Source: Caprella mutica
Taxonomy: Eukaryota; Arthropoda; Malacostraca; Amphipoda; Caprellidae
Length of the DNA stretch: 64,000 nt
Reading direction: 5' to 3'
Assembly (NCBI GenBank): GCA_947561585.1
Contig: CANNZV010001829.1
Location: 62,001-126,000 of the forward strand
This document shows, one piece after another, positions 1 through 11,470 of this stretch; the stretch's first letter is position 1; every line of letters begins with the position of its first letter. Below the pieces are notes generated by a model. It saw nothing but the letters and a program-made list of their open reading frames with translations, was not told the DNA's origin and ran no database searches. The translations under genes and the position numbers were made by a program.

Positions 1-1727
1 ATTATGATATAAAGTGTAAGTATGGTAGAGCTGATCTGAATCTTATAAAAATTAAATTCAAAAATTGTTAAAAGAAATTTGGGCAATATTTTGGTATGTC
101 AATATTTAAAAATCATTCTTATTCAATCAAATCTTTTTTAGTTTCCATAATTAGGTAAACTTCAAATCTTTAAATGATATACACTATTGCATATATGTCT
201 AACTGATAACGAAAACTGTAACTGTTATCCTGTTATAAAATACTCTCAGTCATTGAAGGTTGCATTGATATTTTATTCCGATCTTTGAATTTCTATCCTT
301 GAAGTTCACGCAAAGCAAACAGTTGTGTGAATGGAGGGAATCGTTGTGCACCCAACCTCATATTATAGTTGAGCCACTTTTTGGTTGATTGCCTGACATC
401 TGCAAGCATTACAAACACTATCTTATTTTATAATATAATATGATTTCTAGATAAGTGTATCCATGAGAGACTTATTGTGAGAGCGAAGAAGATTGAGGTC
501 TTTTTTAATCTTCAATCGCTGGATCGAAAATTTATTTTTTAGGGATCAAAGAAATCGGTATTGTTCTTAATTAGTTCTGCATTGAAGAATTATTTTGAAA
601 TATTTGTGCATAATAAAATTATTTTCAATTTTGAAAATAGTTGATACTAATGGTAAAATATGGAATGGAAATGAAATATTATTCATGTTTAATGACTCAA
701 ATTACGACGAAGTATAGGTGATGGAAAATAAAAGTACACCTTAAATATCGTGTTATATAACAAATATAAAACGCATACTGATTATTGAACGGAAGAAATT
801 CAAATTAATTTACAAAAAAAAAATATGAAACATATCTAATCAAATAATGATTTAATCTAAACTTATATTATACATTAATTTTAACGAATGCAATTTGCTC
901 ATTTGGTTTATTATAAACTGAAAAAATAAACCTGAGTATGTTTCATTCTGCATGATGTGAGTATTTGAGAATTTTTTTAATGTTCGTAATTAATAATTAT
1001 TCTTATCTTACAAAATAAATTATTCTGCGCATGACAACATTCAACAAAATATTACTAGGTACATTACGTAGTTGTTTATAAATATGGAAATCAGAACATA
1101 ATAATTAATATAAAATGCGAGGGAAAAATAAATGTATTACTGCATATAATAAATTATTGATGTCTTCTTACGTATTTTCTCTAAAAGTAAAGTATTCCTG
1201 ATAAAAAAAAACAGAATACCCAGCTTGGTAAATAGCGTGTGGGTACTTAATATATATTTTTCTTTACAATCATATTACTCATTTCTTCAATTTATAAAAT
1301 TGTTAACTTTAATTTTTATACCAATCTACATGAAGTTACATTCAAATCAATAAATGACAAAATTTAAACGATGTACAGGAAATGAAAAGAAATTATTGAA
1401 ATGATTTGAACACAACGGAATTTCTAAACTTTTACCGTTAAGATTTTCAAATCTCAATTTAAATATAAAAATAATATAAAATACATATTTTTATAACTCT
1501 TGATGAAACGCAAAAAGAAATAATATAGTAATATTTTATTATTTGTGAATCTCCCTCATTATGAAGTGAATACATTCAATGAATATGAAGTGAAAATATA
1601 CTATGAGTACAGTCCACTCCATTCAGATTCATGCTGTAGGCACACTACATAATATAGTAGTTTCCAACGTCATATAGAAGGTATATTTAACAACTATCTA
1701 GTTAGTAAATGACATTTATATTTATTT
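1..1727. other. AT-rich noncoding stretch
   Basis: Very AT-rich DNA with frequent stops in every frame. I see no gene, RNA gene or clear repeat family before the dispersed repeat that begins near 1728. Confidence 0.6.
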
Positions 1728-1978
1728 TAACCCTATCCTTCACGCTACTTACAGGTACGGTAGATCCAGAGTCGGGTATATGGATGCCCACTTCCATTGA
1801 TTTTCCTATATTTTTCAAAACATTCGATAAATTTGTTTAAAAATCGCTAGAGGCGTAGCTTAATACATGAAGACAATGTGTAAGAAAATTCAAGCAGATA
1901 CATCATGTCAATTTTCGATAATAGACGATTATGTCACATTTAAATGAGCCATTCACGAACACTCAGCCAGTTGGCAGA
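1728..1978 (+). repeat. Dispersed repeat family A, partial copy 1
   Basis: This segment matches 3570-3810 in the same orientation and 3125-3352 in reverse orientation. Shared landmarks are a 'ggtacggtagat' block, 'ggatgccca', 'aaaatcgctagaggc', 'gacaatgtgtaag' and 'cactcagccagttggcag'. The copy stops at about 1978, exactly where a fragment of the foldback MITE begins, so it is truncated by or fused to that fragment. No coding capacity is visible. The family is probably a nonautonomous transposon or a transposon end; its superfamily cannot be told. Confidence 0.7.
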
Positions 1979-1983
1979 GAGGA

Positions 1984-2065
1984 ATGCTGCTCCCTGACTG
2001 CCATGGTGACTACTTCCATCGGCTTAACCACTGCATCGAACCTGCTCCTATTTTCAATTGGGGAG
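1984..2065 (+). repeat. Partial arm of the foldback MITE
   Basis: The segment from 'ctgctccctgactgccat' to 'cctattttcaattggg' matches the right arm of the complete palindromic element at 11002-11470. Only this one arm is present, so it is a truncated copy abutting dispersed repeat A. Confidence 0.75.
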
Positions 2066-2204
2066 ACTTATAACCTTTGAAATATATTATAATATGGACA
2101 TGTGTCATAACTGGCATTGGTAATTATTTCCGACCATTAATCTTACTCTAAATAACGAGCAACTGAAAATTACTTAATCCATAACTTCTATTATTATATT
2201 AAAA

Positions 2205-2300
2205 TTCCTATATTCAAATTCTTATATTCAAATTTTTATATTCAAATTCTTATATTAAAATTCTTATATTGATAAATTTCTTTGATAAATTTCCTATATT
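2205..2300 (+). repeat. Short AT-rich tandem repeat
   Basis: About six imperfect copies of a 14-15 bp unit close to 'ttcttatattcaaa', followed by 'gataaatttc' doublets. This is simple low-complexity sequence. Confidence 0.7.
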
Positions 2301-2968
2301 AAATAACATTCTAAATGTATAAAATTACTATATTTATTAAAATGCTTTCTTCGAATTCTATGTTGGGTATATTGCTAATATTTAAATTATTATATATTTG
2401 TATATTTTCCTTAACCGATGTATCATATTCTAGTTATTAATTAAGTGCTTTTGCAGGTCTGTCGTGGCTACCGCTATTCGATTAGTTCACCTTGCTCAAG
2501 CTATTGTAGGTCTGTTAAGCATCTGTTAAGATAATTCAATACTTTGTACAATCAAATTAGTATATCTTTTCTTATGTCCTATATTATATCCTATTTATAA
2601 CCCTTTCATTATAATTACAGCTTGAACATCAAGCTGCATTAAGGCATAGGTGTTGACTAGTGCTTTTGATGGTGTGCCTTTTGTGCCCCACGTCCACTAT
2701 TTCACCTAAATACAATCTATCGGTTGCCTGTTCAATATCATTTCCATATCCAGTTGCCCCTGTGTTGAAGCTTACGTGGATCTCACGCTACGTCCACGGA
2801 AGAATATTCCTATGTACATACATATCCTATTACGTCTTACTAAATCATTTATATATATACTGTTTTCCTACCTTTGAATGAACAGTATAATATTCTAAAA
2901 ATAAACTTCTTTTTATCCTTTCTTAATTAGTACAATAATTTACCCTTAAATTCAATTCAACTTTATAT
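2301..2968. other. Noncoding stretch
   Basis: Holds one 73-codon open frame at 2660-2881 on the plus strand that resembles no family I know and has no supporting context. I see nothing else in it. Confidence 0.45.
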
Positions 2969-2970
2969 CA

Positions 2971-3352
2971 CTACACAATACTACACTTGCGTGCCTACAG
3001 TAGTTACGTTCACGATAGTACATATCTCTGCAGATTGTAACTGTGCGTGTGTGTGTGTGTTTCTTAGCTCGCTAACTGGGAGAGGGGGGAGGTGCCGCAG
3101 AAAACTGGCTGGGTGTTCGTGAATTGCTAATTTGAATGTAATATCAATACTCTATACACAATCATCTATTATCAAAAATTGACTTGATGTATCTGCCAGA
3201 ATTTTCTTAAACATTGTTTGAATGTATTAGGCTTTGCCTCTAGCGATTTTTAAACGAATTATCGAATATTTTCCAATATATAAGAGAATCAATGAGAGTG
3301 GGCATCCATCTGCCAAACCGTGAATCTACCTCTCCTGAAAGTTTCGTGATGG
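2971..3352 (-). repeat. Dispersed repeat family A, inverted copy (left arm)
   Basis: Its reverse complement aligns with 3570-3966 over nearly the whole length. Examples are 'ctacacaatactacac' here against 'gtgtagtattgtgta' there, and 'gggcatccatctg' here against 'cagatggatgccca' there. With the right arm it forms an imperfect inverted repeat with ~380-400 bp arms and a ~215 bp spacer. A (GT)n run lies at about 3045-3061 and a purine-rich G run near 3085. No ORF is present. It could be a foldback element or two inverted insertions of one family. Confidence 0.75.
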
Positions 3353-3569
3353 ATAATGTTAAATAATCAAATGGTTGTCAAAAAGGTTAAACATAAAGAT
3401 AGGAAATTTCTTATAAAATATTTCAGAATACAAAGAAAAGAACAAACACAAGCTATGCTGGTTTAAAGTTTTAGTGAGTGTGATTTTGCAACCTATTATT
3501 TATTAGTTGCGTTCATGCAACACTTGGAATATATAGGTTAATTATAATTTTGGTTTATTACTAGTTTAA

Positions 3570-3966
3570 CCCGATCCTTCAGGCCTTTTTCACGTACGGT
3601 AGATTCACGGCTTGACAGATGGATGCCCATATTCATTACTTCTCTTATGTTTTGAAAAATACTTGATACATTCGTTTAAAAATTGCTAGACGCATAGTCT
3701 AATTCTTTAAGACAATGTGTAAGGAATTATAGCAGATACATCAAGTCAATTTTTAATAATAGACGATTGTGCATAGAGTATTGCTATTACATTCTAATAA
3801 GCCATTCACGTACACTCAGCCAGTTGGCAGACGGCAAACCCCCCCCCCCCCCCCCATTTATCATGCTAAGAAACACACACGCACACTGTGAAACACTGCA
3901 GATATGTGTACTATCGTAAACGCAAGTACTGTAGGTATTGAAGTCATGCAGGTGTAGTATTGTGTA
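3570..3966 (+). repeat. Dispersed repeat family A, right arm with C17 run
   Basis: Inverted partner of 2971-3352 and direct partner of 1728-1978. It contains a 17-base C homopolymer at 3839-3855 where the other arm has a G-rich stretch. Its outer end is cut at about 3967 by the T-run that forms the 3' end of the minus-strand LINE, so the LINE probably inserted into this repeat. Confidence 0.75.
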
Positions 3967-4154
3967 CTTTTTTTTTTTTAAAGGATGTGTACCAGATGAA
4001 ACAAACCTTCTTTAAATAATAAAAAAATACAATTATCTTTATTTAGACATTGAACATTAAAAAATAAAATATAAGCTTCTCTGCTCTACGACCATGGCTC
4101 CGACCATCGCCTATGGTAATGGCCTCCAACCGACTGTGAGGTGCCTATAGCAGG

Positions 4155-5735
4155 TCACCGGGCAACACCCAAACTGCGGTCATCATACTTCTCCTTGACC
4201 AACGTCAGGATACTGTAAGAATTGCCCCTTTGAACTGCCAAACCTATTCTCTGCTCTAACCAAAAGGTCTCTCTCACATCATCAGTGACGTCGGTTATGC
4301 AACGGCCAATTTCAGGAAGGAGTGTGCCTGTCGTTTCACCATAGCTACCTGCGGTTTCCACAGCTATACGTTCCAACCGATATCGAATGCAAAGAGCCGC
4401 ATATTTGCGCTTCCTCTTCTCTGCCTCCTTGGCTGCGCTACCAAGTGACAAAGCCGAGTCGATCAAGTAAAACGCCGCGTGAGTGTGTACACATGTTGCA
4501 TCCCAACAAAGACACTTCCCATCTGTAAAAGGAGAGACTGATATACCATCAGGACGCTTACCATCACCCCTATCAATCCCCAGTGGCTCAATCACTGAAG
4601 GAATACCAGCCGAAATCAAAGCTCTCCTAATAACATCATTCGGGGCTGCATGTCTCGGATGGCGTCCAGCACTGTAGCGACATGATAGACCGTGATGTCC
4701 CATTGAATCCACTCTCTGGCCACATCGGCACACGTGTGGCTCACAGATGTCCGCACCAACACGCAGCGCGATCGCAACTCAAAAAGACTCTGCGTCAAGT
4801 AGCGCTCCAAGTGTGGGAACTGGAAGTGCATGTAGCCAAAGTCCGCTCTCTCTACATGCAGATGCCAGCAAACGTGTCCTAGACAACTGATCAGCCTCCT
4901 CGAGCAGTCTGGTTACAGTGGCTACCGACTTAGGTTCATCCCATGACCTCTGCCGACTCTCCATAGCTCCCTCAGCCAAGGCTAAACCCTCACTTTGCCA
5001 TTTCTCCACTGCTGCTCCAAGCTCTCGGTCATCCCCAATCTGTGTTCTCCACAGAATGGATCTAACCAAATCCTCGGTAGCTTGGTTGGAAGAAATGAAT
5101 GCGGGTAGTGCAATGTCCTTAGACATCCTGATTCCTAACTCCCCAAACCGTACCGTCAACGATGCCTGCACAAGTGAGTCTCTCTCAAACTTAACGTTGG
5201 TTACCATCGAAAGAGCTGATACAATGACCCTGTCGAACTGTGGAAGATCTTCACTATTCCTGTAAGCTGGTGAAGCACGGAAGATATATTGAAGCTTAGG
5301 CAAGGCAAAACAGTTCTTGAGCAAAGCAAAAGCTTGATGGTTCTCAATCAGTTTCAACCTTGATGAAACCCTCTCCAAATCCTCCCTCTTCTCAGCAACA
5401 GCTGCTGGTATGCCCCTCTCTATGAGTGGCGCTACCAGTAAGCCTAAATATGATACTGGGACGACTCTTAATCCTGGCATCAACCCCTCAAACAGATTCC
5501 TCGTAATTATTGATTCTTCCTCAAAATGATTCAGCAAGATCAGTTCAAACTTTTCTCGGTTAATATCCAGCTCCACTTCAGCAAGGTCATTGATTAGACG
5601 CTGCAAGCAAGTGAACACCTTTTCAGGTGAATCTCCGATTGTCCCGTCATCGATATACCAGACATTCAACTCAGTATCCACCCTTTGTGCTATCTCATCA
5701 ATTCCCAAAGAGAAAGAGCTGGACCGAAAGGGTCG
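4155..5735 (-). pseudogene. LINE reverse transcriptase (YIDDG) and RLE domain
   Basis: After a frameshift at about 5715 the RT continues with SLGIDEIAQ and motif C as VWYIDDG, then a thumb-like region. A TGA at 4779-4781 interrupts the frame; it could be a CGA to TGA CpG transition, because the downstream sequence continues in the same frame as VAIALRVGA. The C-terminal part has CRCGQ, GHHGLSC, a spaced RH, then KRPDG followed by CWDATC, the PD...D signature expected of the restriction-like endonuclease that nicks target DNA. The frame ends at 4155, leaving ~190 bp of 3' UTR before the poly(A). Confidence 0.8.
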
Positions 5736-5737
5736 CC

Positions 5738-6124
5738 CTACTGTATACCCGTTGCGGATACGAGGTTTGTTCCCCCATAGAAAAGTGTTGTTGGACCAGA
5801 ATAGGCCTGCCAAATCAGTCTATAAAGCCCCTGAGTCCTTTGTTTAGCCGCATTCAGAAACACATCTCGTAGCAGGCTATTCAAAGCATTGGCCATTTCA
5901 ATTTTGAAAATAACCTTTTTACCTTCCAACCCAAGATATCTGCGAGTGGCATGAGCTGCCGCTTCGCAAACACCTCGAGTTGAAACCCCTAACTGTATAG
6001 GGTGCAAGGATTCTCCAAGACTAGCTATAATGGGACGTGATCCTACTTTCACAGCCAAACGTCTCAAAGTGTTCCCTACAGCAATAGGAAGCACACCTCC
6101 GTCCTTTTTCACCAAAGCACTCAA
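5738..6124 (-). pseudogene. LINE reverse transcriptase, first part
   Basis: Contains the RT landmarks VKKDGG, RPIIA, the LGVSTRGVCEAA block and a degraded catalytic motif A (KIEMANALNS, where a D-x-x-NA-F pattern is expected). It ends at TGIQ followed by TAG at 5738-5740. The next residues in that frame are GDPFGPAL, the canonical QGDPxGPxL motif of non-LTR RTs, so the TAG has replaced the second Gln. The motif-A Asp also appears as Glu/Met-context sequence, so catalysis would be compromised even without the stop. Confidence 0.75.
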
Positions 6125-6384
6125 AGTGGCTCCATAGAATATCGGCAGTCATCCCCTGGCTCTGCAGGCAATGAGAGTTCCTCAGGAGCAGGAGGGTGTT
6201 TCCGTTGGAGAGCCGTCAAAGTTTCATCATTTTCAGGCGAAATCTCCGACGACGAAGCCAACAGACTTACTGCTCCGGTAATGTCTCCTTCAGACAACTT
6301 ATCAGACACACGCTTCCCAAGTTGAACGTCCTTATTCACTGTTCCCATACCTAAAACGCCCGCCTCCAGAATGAATAACAGGTA
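6121..6384 (-). pseudogene. LINE linker segment before the RT
   Basis: Direct in-frame continuation of the PHD segment after its TAG. It is acidic and proline-containing (for example LPAEPGDD) and ends with a frameshift at about 6121-6124, after which the RT frame opens. In related elements the residues before the RT palm motifs include a conserved fingers region. Here the linker runs almost straight into the VKKDGG motif, so the fingers region appears shortened, probably by an internal deletion. That inference rests on memory of the family, not on an alignment. Confidence 0.55.
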
Positions 6385-6867
6385 CTATTCCATGAAAGAC
6401 GCGACCTGTCTTTTCAATTCTGTAGTTAACGAAGCATTCCATTTTTTTTCCGAACTGCGTTGTCCGAGTCTCCTGAGAGCCCAATAGCAAAAGCTCAAGA
6501 GTCTACCCCATGCAATGGGGGTTCCCTCCTGAATTACTCTTTCAAGGAACTCTTGCAACGCATCCGCTACGCAAAACATGGCTCCTTTATTGACTATCCT
6601 CTGTACTTTCATGCTTCTACGGCACCGAGAGATGTAGGCCTCCAAATCAATCGTTGCATCTGTGGCGGGTTGTGTTGTTATCACCCCCCGTCCCAGACAC
6701 GACACACAAGACCATCGAGGGGTAGCATCTGCTTGGCGCCTAGACAGACCCACGCAAGAGAGGTGAATAACATCCCTGCAACAAGTGCACACAACAGTCC
6801 GCTTTCTGATGTTAATAAAAGAACATGACACACAACGGTCCCTTTCTGTCTTATGCTCACTAGTGGG
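6385..6867 (-). pseudogene. LINE N-terminal segment with PHD-type zinc finger
   Basis: The open frame runs from just after a TAA at 6868-6870 to a TAG at 6385-6387. Near its start is a Cys4-His-Cys3 pattern: CVSC, then CTCC, then HLSC, then WSCVSC, the arrangement of a PHD finger. Such N-terminal PHD fingers occur in some invertebrate LINEs and are thought to bind chromatin or nucleic acid. The ~90 residues after the finger are helical and basic. No ATG lies at the start of the frame, so the true start is lost or lies upstream across a frameshift. The terminating TAG is in frame with the next segment, which shows one nonsense mutation rather than a natural ORF end. Confidence 0.7.
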
Positions 6868-7140
6868 TTAAGAAAGTTTTCAGCTGACCTGATTGTAAAC
6901 ATCCTACCGACTAAACAAACTGATTGACTGCCTGTTACCCAAGCGTGCCGCGAAAAGCTAAAAAAGAGGAAGCTAGGTGTCACAGCAGGCAGAAGGTGAT
7001 AACTAGGACAGCATAATCAAAGCGCTGAGCAAGCGGAAATAGAAGTGAACAGGTACTTACAGCCCATCAGAAAATCAAGATTGCAATCAGAGCGCAGCAG
7101 TATACAACCTACTATGATGGCGGCTCTAGGCTAACTTGAT

Positions 7141-9060
7141 ATAGAGTCTGGGCACGATGTGATGTTGTATCGTGATGACATAGTTATTATTCACTGCCAT
7201 ATATTATTGGTAATTGTTTTATTGATGTATAAGTTGAATTAGATTATTTGCCTAACAGTGATCTACAGAAAAGAATTACGGACAATTGAATAGGAACAAG
7301 ATAAGTGGGGAATTGTGATGTAATGATTTGATATAGTTAATACGTCATTAGTGTGCCACTTTGAATGACACACATTTTCTTCTGATCACAGTCCCGCGGT
7401 TAACTCCTTGCATACAGACGTCATCTAAAGTTTCGTGAAGTATCAACGATAGTATTTGTGATAACACGAGACAATTGTTGACACGTTGAAAGAATGAAAA
7501 CTAATTGACAATTTTAGTGAGAAATTTAGGTATGAAAGAGATCACATTTGGTGGCCAGTATCATATTTGGTGGCCCGAGGGTCTGAACGAACTAGATTCA
7601 TAATCAATGTAAGGGATTAATAAAAAAACATTTATATTCAGTGACGTGATAAAAACTAAGTGAAAAGGTAACGTGATATTTAGGGAAGTTACTGAACTTT
7701 TTATTATGAAAGAAACGTTAAATTGATAACATGAATATTTATTCAGGCAACAGGTAACACAGATCAATCATTTAATAAGGCAGTATAAAAGCAATAAATA
7801 TCAACAGTTACACAAGTTTAATCAGTGAAATTTGAAGCGTTAAAGATTTTTATTTTATTTCTGTTTGAAAATAAGTATTTCGAAAACAAAAATTATTTTA
7901 TGATATAAAACAATAAATATATTATTGTGAACCTGAACTCAGAAGTGGAGGATGAAAACAGGGTAACGATAATTATTTTAATGAAGGATTTGAGGATAAC
8001 CGAATTCAAGACAAAAATATCTGATTCTGAATCATAATTAAGTTTTGTGAGAAAAGTGATAGAACAAAATTAACAGAACAAAGTTTAAGTCTGTGGACAG
8101 TGACTAAGTGAAGAACAGAATTGTTGTTGCCAGTGAAATTAAGTGTGAAAATAAATATATTGATTTATTAAAGTTTATAGAAAATATAGAGTAGAGATTT
8201 AATTTTTATCCATTTCTTTTTATATATTAAATGTTTAGACATTCACTTTGAAACAATTGTCATTTAAGTGTTTAAAAAACGGAAATCATAAAATAATGTT
8301 TTAAATGAATGGATGTTAATTATAATAAATGAATTAAGAAGAATCAATGTTAATTTTCAGAAGATTTTAGAGAGGTGAGTGAACCCATTTTGATAATTAT
8401 ATTGAGAAAACAAAATATTATAAAGGATCTATGAAATTATAAAAGTTTATTAAAATAAAACGACACAGAATATGAATAAAAAATTAGATTTTTAAATAAT
8501 TTCTATGATATAATAAGTTTGTGATTAATAATTGTTTGAACAAATTTATAAAAAGGTCACAATACGTTAAATTCAGTTTTGATGTGTATTCATAAATATA
8601 TTTTCTTGATGTTGAATGTAAGCACCATCACCCTATATACTAAATACACTGTGTGTATTTGCCTGTTGGTTGGTTGCAAGAAAAATGTCACGATTTAACA
8701 TTTAATATATAAAAAATATGTATGAATATTTTTTTCTATATATCTATAATTTTTTTGCATGAATTTTTTAAAATACACTTTAGTACGTACATATTTTGAA
8801 TTATTTTTCGTTTCATTATTTTCATTTTACATATATTCTTTTATATATATTTTTTTCTAAATATATTTTGTATATATAATATTAAATTTGGATTTTTGGT
8901 CATATGTTTTTTTAATATATATATTTTTAATACATTATTTTTTTCTTTCACTCTTGATACCCCACAAATTTTAATAGTCTTGTCGGAATAAATGTTATAA
9001 TTCATTTTGAATACTATTTCACTTCATATTTGCTTGTCAACTACTTCCAACATATTTCCA
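7141..9060. other. AT-rich noncoding stretch
   Basis: No gene seen. 8690-8960 is almost pure A/T with many 'atatat' and T-runs. Nothing coding or repeated was recognised. Confidence 0.6.
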
Positions 9061-9061
9061 G

Positions 9062-9297
9062 TGAAATTGATATTAGTAATACATGTCGCCTGAATATCCT
9101 GGAAGTGTCAGGTGGGGATGATATTCGTTAGGAATATCGCGGGAATATCCTGAAAATATCGGAAGGGAAATGTGTTGGTAATGCATGTCGCGAGAACATT
9201 CACTGGACATTGGACCGCGATATTGCAACACTGAAGTGAGGTTGTGATATCGAGGGGATGTTCCGGGAACATTGCAATTTTACCTGGGAAGTGCCTT
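9062..9297 (+). repeat. GATATC/GGATATTC-rich interspersed repeat, copy 1
   Basis: A GC-richer island of ~235 bp built from short words such as 'gaatatcc', 'gatatcgaggggatgttcc' and 'gcgagaacattc'. It shares these words with 54850-55005 in reverse orientation ('gacatcccctcgata', 'cgcaagaacgtc') and ends with 'tacctggg', similar to 'tacctagg' there. It is followed by a T16 run (9299-9315). Most likely a nonautonomous repeat; its class is unknown. Confidence 0.5.
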
Positions 9298-9315
9298 GTT
9301 TTTTTTTTTTTTTGT

Positions 9316-11001
9316 GCCTTCTTTGATATTTCCTACTCAAATTAATTCACTGATCCTACGCAAAAATATCGAGAATTATTCTGATGAAAAATGTCCTCTT
9401 TTATTAAGAAATCTTCAGGCATTCAATAGAATCTTTTGATAATTATACTCGAAATGTTTCGGATATTAGAATTTCCGTGTTTTGAATTTAAAGGAATTAA
9501 ATTATAGTGAAAAGATAGTATATACATATAAGAATTAAAAAGAAGAAGCACCGAAAATATTAAAAAATGATTTTGAAATCTGTATCATTCTGATTGAAAT
9601 TATACAATAGATATTACTTTCAAAGAATAATTAATTCATTAAAAATCAAATGAAAATGTATATCAGCATAAATGATGATTTACATTGTGTCTTATTAATA
9701 GCGAAATAATGTATATCAGATAATAATACAAGATTCTTTCACCCTTGCTGTTTCAGCTACATTTTGAATCCCTGCCCTCCATTTTCTATACTATACTATG
9801 AAATTCTAGTTAATGGGTATTGAATATAATGAATGTTTAGATTAAGTCTCATAATATTATATGAGGAAATATCTGAGAATTGCAAGGCCTTCGATAATAT
9901 ATTTACATTTAATATTGAAGATTATTTTCCTCTACCTTAACTAGAACTATTAATTTCACCATGTGAGATACGCTGAAAGGATTATTTTTTTAACAAAAAT
10001 GAACATTTTTTTTACCATGAACTACAAAAATCTTCTTCCTTACAGCTAAACTACAATAACGCTAAGGTAAGCTAGAACTAAGCTTCGTTGAGACAAGTCA
10101 CAACAATACAATCAACTACTTCCTATTAATAATATTTATGCTGATTGACGCCGATACGTAAATATTTTTAAACTTTTAATTACAAAAATATATTTGGTAT
10201 TTATGTAGGAACAAAGTAAAGAAAGGCTGGTAAATTTATAGGAATGACATGAAAATTATAAATTAATTTGAAATTTATGTGCTTAGAAAATACACGTCAA
10301 ACTCATTTGCATTTTATGTAATCATATGTTTGATGATCTTAATTTAAAATTTCTTAATTAGATTTGGGTAATTTGTGACATTTCTAGAGTATAAGATATG
10401 TTTTTTGCTTATTATATATAGGAAAAATATTGATAAAATCTTGAGTGAATTACTAAGATTTGATTGGACGATATCTTTATGGATATCTCTAAAGAAATTT
10501 AAATACTTCAATTTAGTTAATAATACTTTATTGAACTATGCCATAAAATTAATTAACTTCTAAAGTGTAGGAATTAACAATCGTGAAATACTTTCATAAT
10601 AAGTTACACTAATATAGTTATGCAATGAAATCAATTACATGTATTAAATTTTATTTAATATTGGTGATGCATTTTTTTATCTAATTAAATTTACAATTCT
10701 AGTTAACTATCATTTAGAATATTGATCAGCATGCAGTGAAAGGTTATTTATCACTTAAGGTTTAATCTACAATCACTGATTGATTCACAAGCAAATGAAT
10801 CGGACAGATAAAATTGATATATCTACCGCAATATCTGCATTGTAAGATCTTTATCACAATATCTCTCTTTTTAATATATCTTTGACTAATAACTTAGATT
10901 ATAAAATGATCAATAACATACTTCAAAATTCAAGAATATTAAACCCTTGGAGATCATGGCCACAGTGTGGTGTGAAACTAACTTGGAATTGTTTAAGTAA
11001 T
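9316..11001. other. AT-rich noncoding stretch
   Basis: No gene or repeat recognised. The 62-codon open frame at 10375-10563 has only AT-rich codons and no family resemblance. Confidence 0.6.
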
Positions 11002-11470
11002 TTACCCAATTGAAAATAGGAGCAGGTCCGGGCCAGCGATTAAGCCGATCGGTGGAGTCACCATGGCAGTCATGGTGGAGCAACGAGAACGCAGCGTGGG
11101 AGCCAAACTGATCGCTGTTAGGGCTAATTTTACTCCAGCGTAATTGCGCAAAACTACTCTGAGCACCTGCTCCTATTGGCCTAGCGCGCTGCCTAACTGC
11201 GGATACAAGGCCCATAGCCAAATCTGCTATAATAGTAATATAATATTATAGTCGTGGCTACGGGCCACTCATAAGCTGTTAGGGAGCGCGCTAGGCAAAT
11301 TGGAGCAGGTGTCCTGCGTATTTTTTTGCAGTTACGTCGAAGTAGAATTAGCCCCAAAGAGGTCAGTTTGGCACCAACGCTATCGCTCTCGCTGCTCCCT
11401 GACTGCCATAATGACTCCTCTGATCGGCTTAACCGCTTTCTCGAACTTGCTCCTATTTCCAATTTGGTAA
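11002..11470. mobile_element. Foldback MITE with long terminal inverted repeats
   Basis: A ~470-bp palindromic element. The left arm (from 'ttacccaattgaaaatagg' at 11002) and the reverse complement of the right arm (ending 'cctatttccaatttggtaa' at 11470) align over ~225 bp each. Shared blocks include 'aagccgatc', 'ggagtca', 'atggcagtca', 'gccaaactga' and 'cctagcgcgct'. The short loop lies near 11225-11250. Overlapping open frames at 10910-11462 are by-products of the palindrome. A TSD is not clear; TA or AT-rich flanks are possible. A partial arm occurs at 1984-2065, showing it is a family. No transposase is present, so it must be mobilised in trans. Confidence 0.85.

Larger units (their letters stand above)
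3968..7140 (-). mobile_element. Decayed LINE with PHD finger and C-terminal RLE
   Basis: A ~3.2-kb minus-strand non-LTR retrotransposon. The 3' end is marked by a T-run on the plus strand (3968-3979, the poly(A) of the element) and the 5' end is placed near 7140, where GC content drops sharply. Reading 5' to 3' it encodes a PHD-type zinc finger, a linker, a reverse transcriptase with a YIDDG box, and a C-terminal region with a Cys/His cluster and a PD-D signature typical of restriction-like endonucleases. That architecture (RLE rather than APE) belongs with the R2/NeSL/Utopia-type groups of non-LTR elements; the exact clade would need a tree. At least three nonsense codons and two frameshifts show it is dead. 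No flanking target duplication could be identified. Confidence 0.8.

Noticed and set aside
2660..2881. 73-codon plus-strand frame as a gene
   Set aside because: No homology, no neighbouring exon signals and a length within chance expectation for a 64-kb window.
10910..11462. Two minus-strand ORFs of 89 and 103 codons
   Set aside because: They are the two arms of the palindromic MITE; the peptides mirror each other through the inverted repeat.
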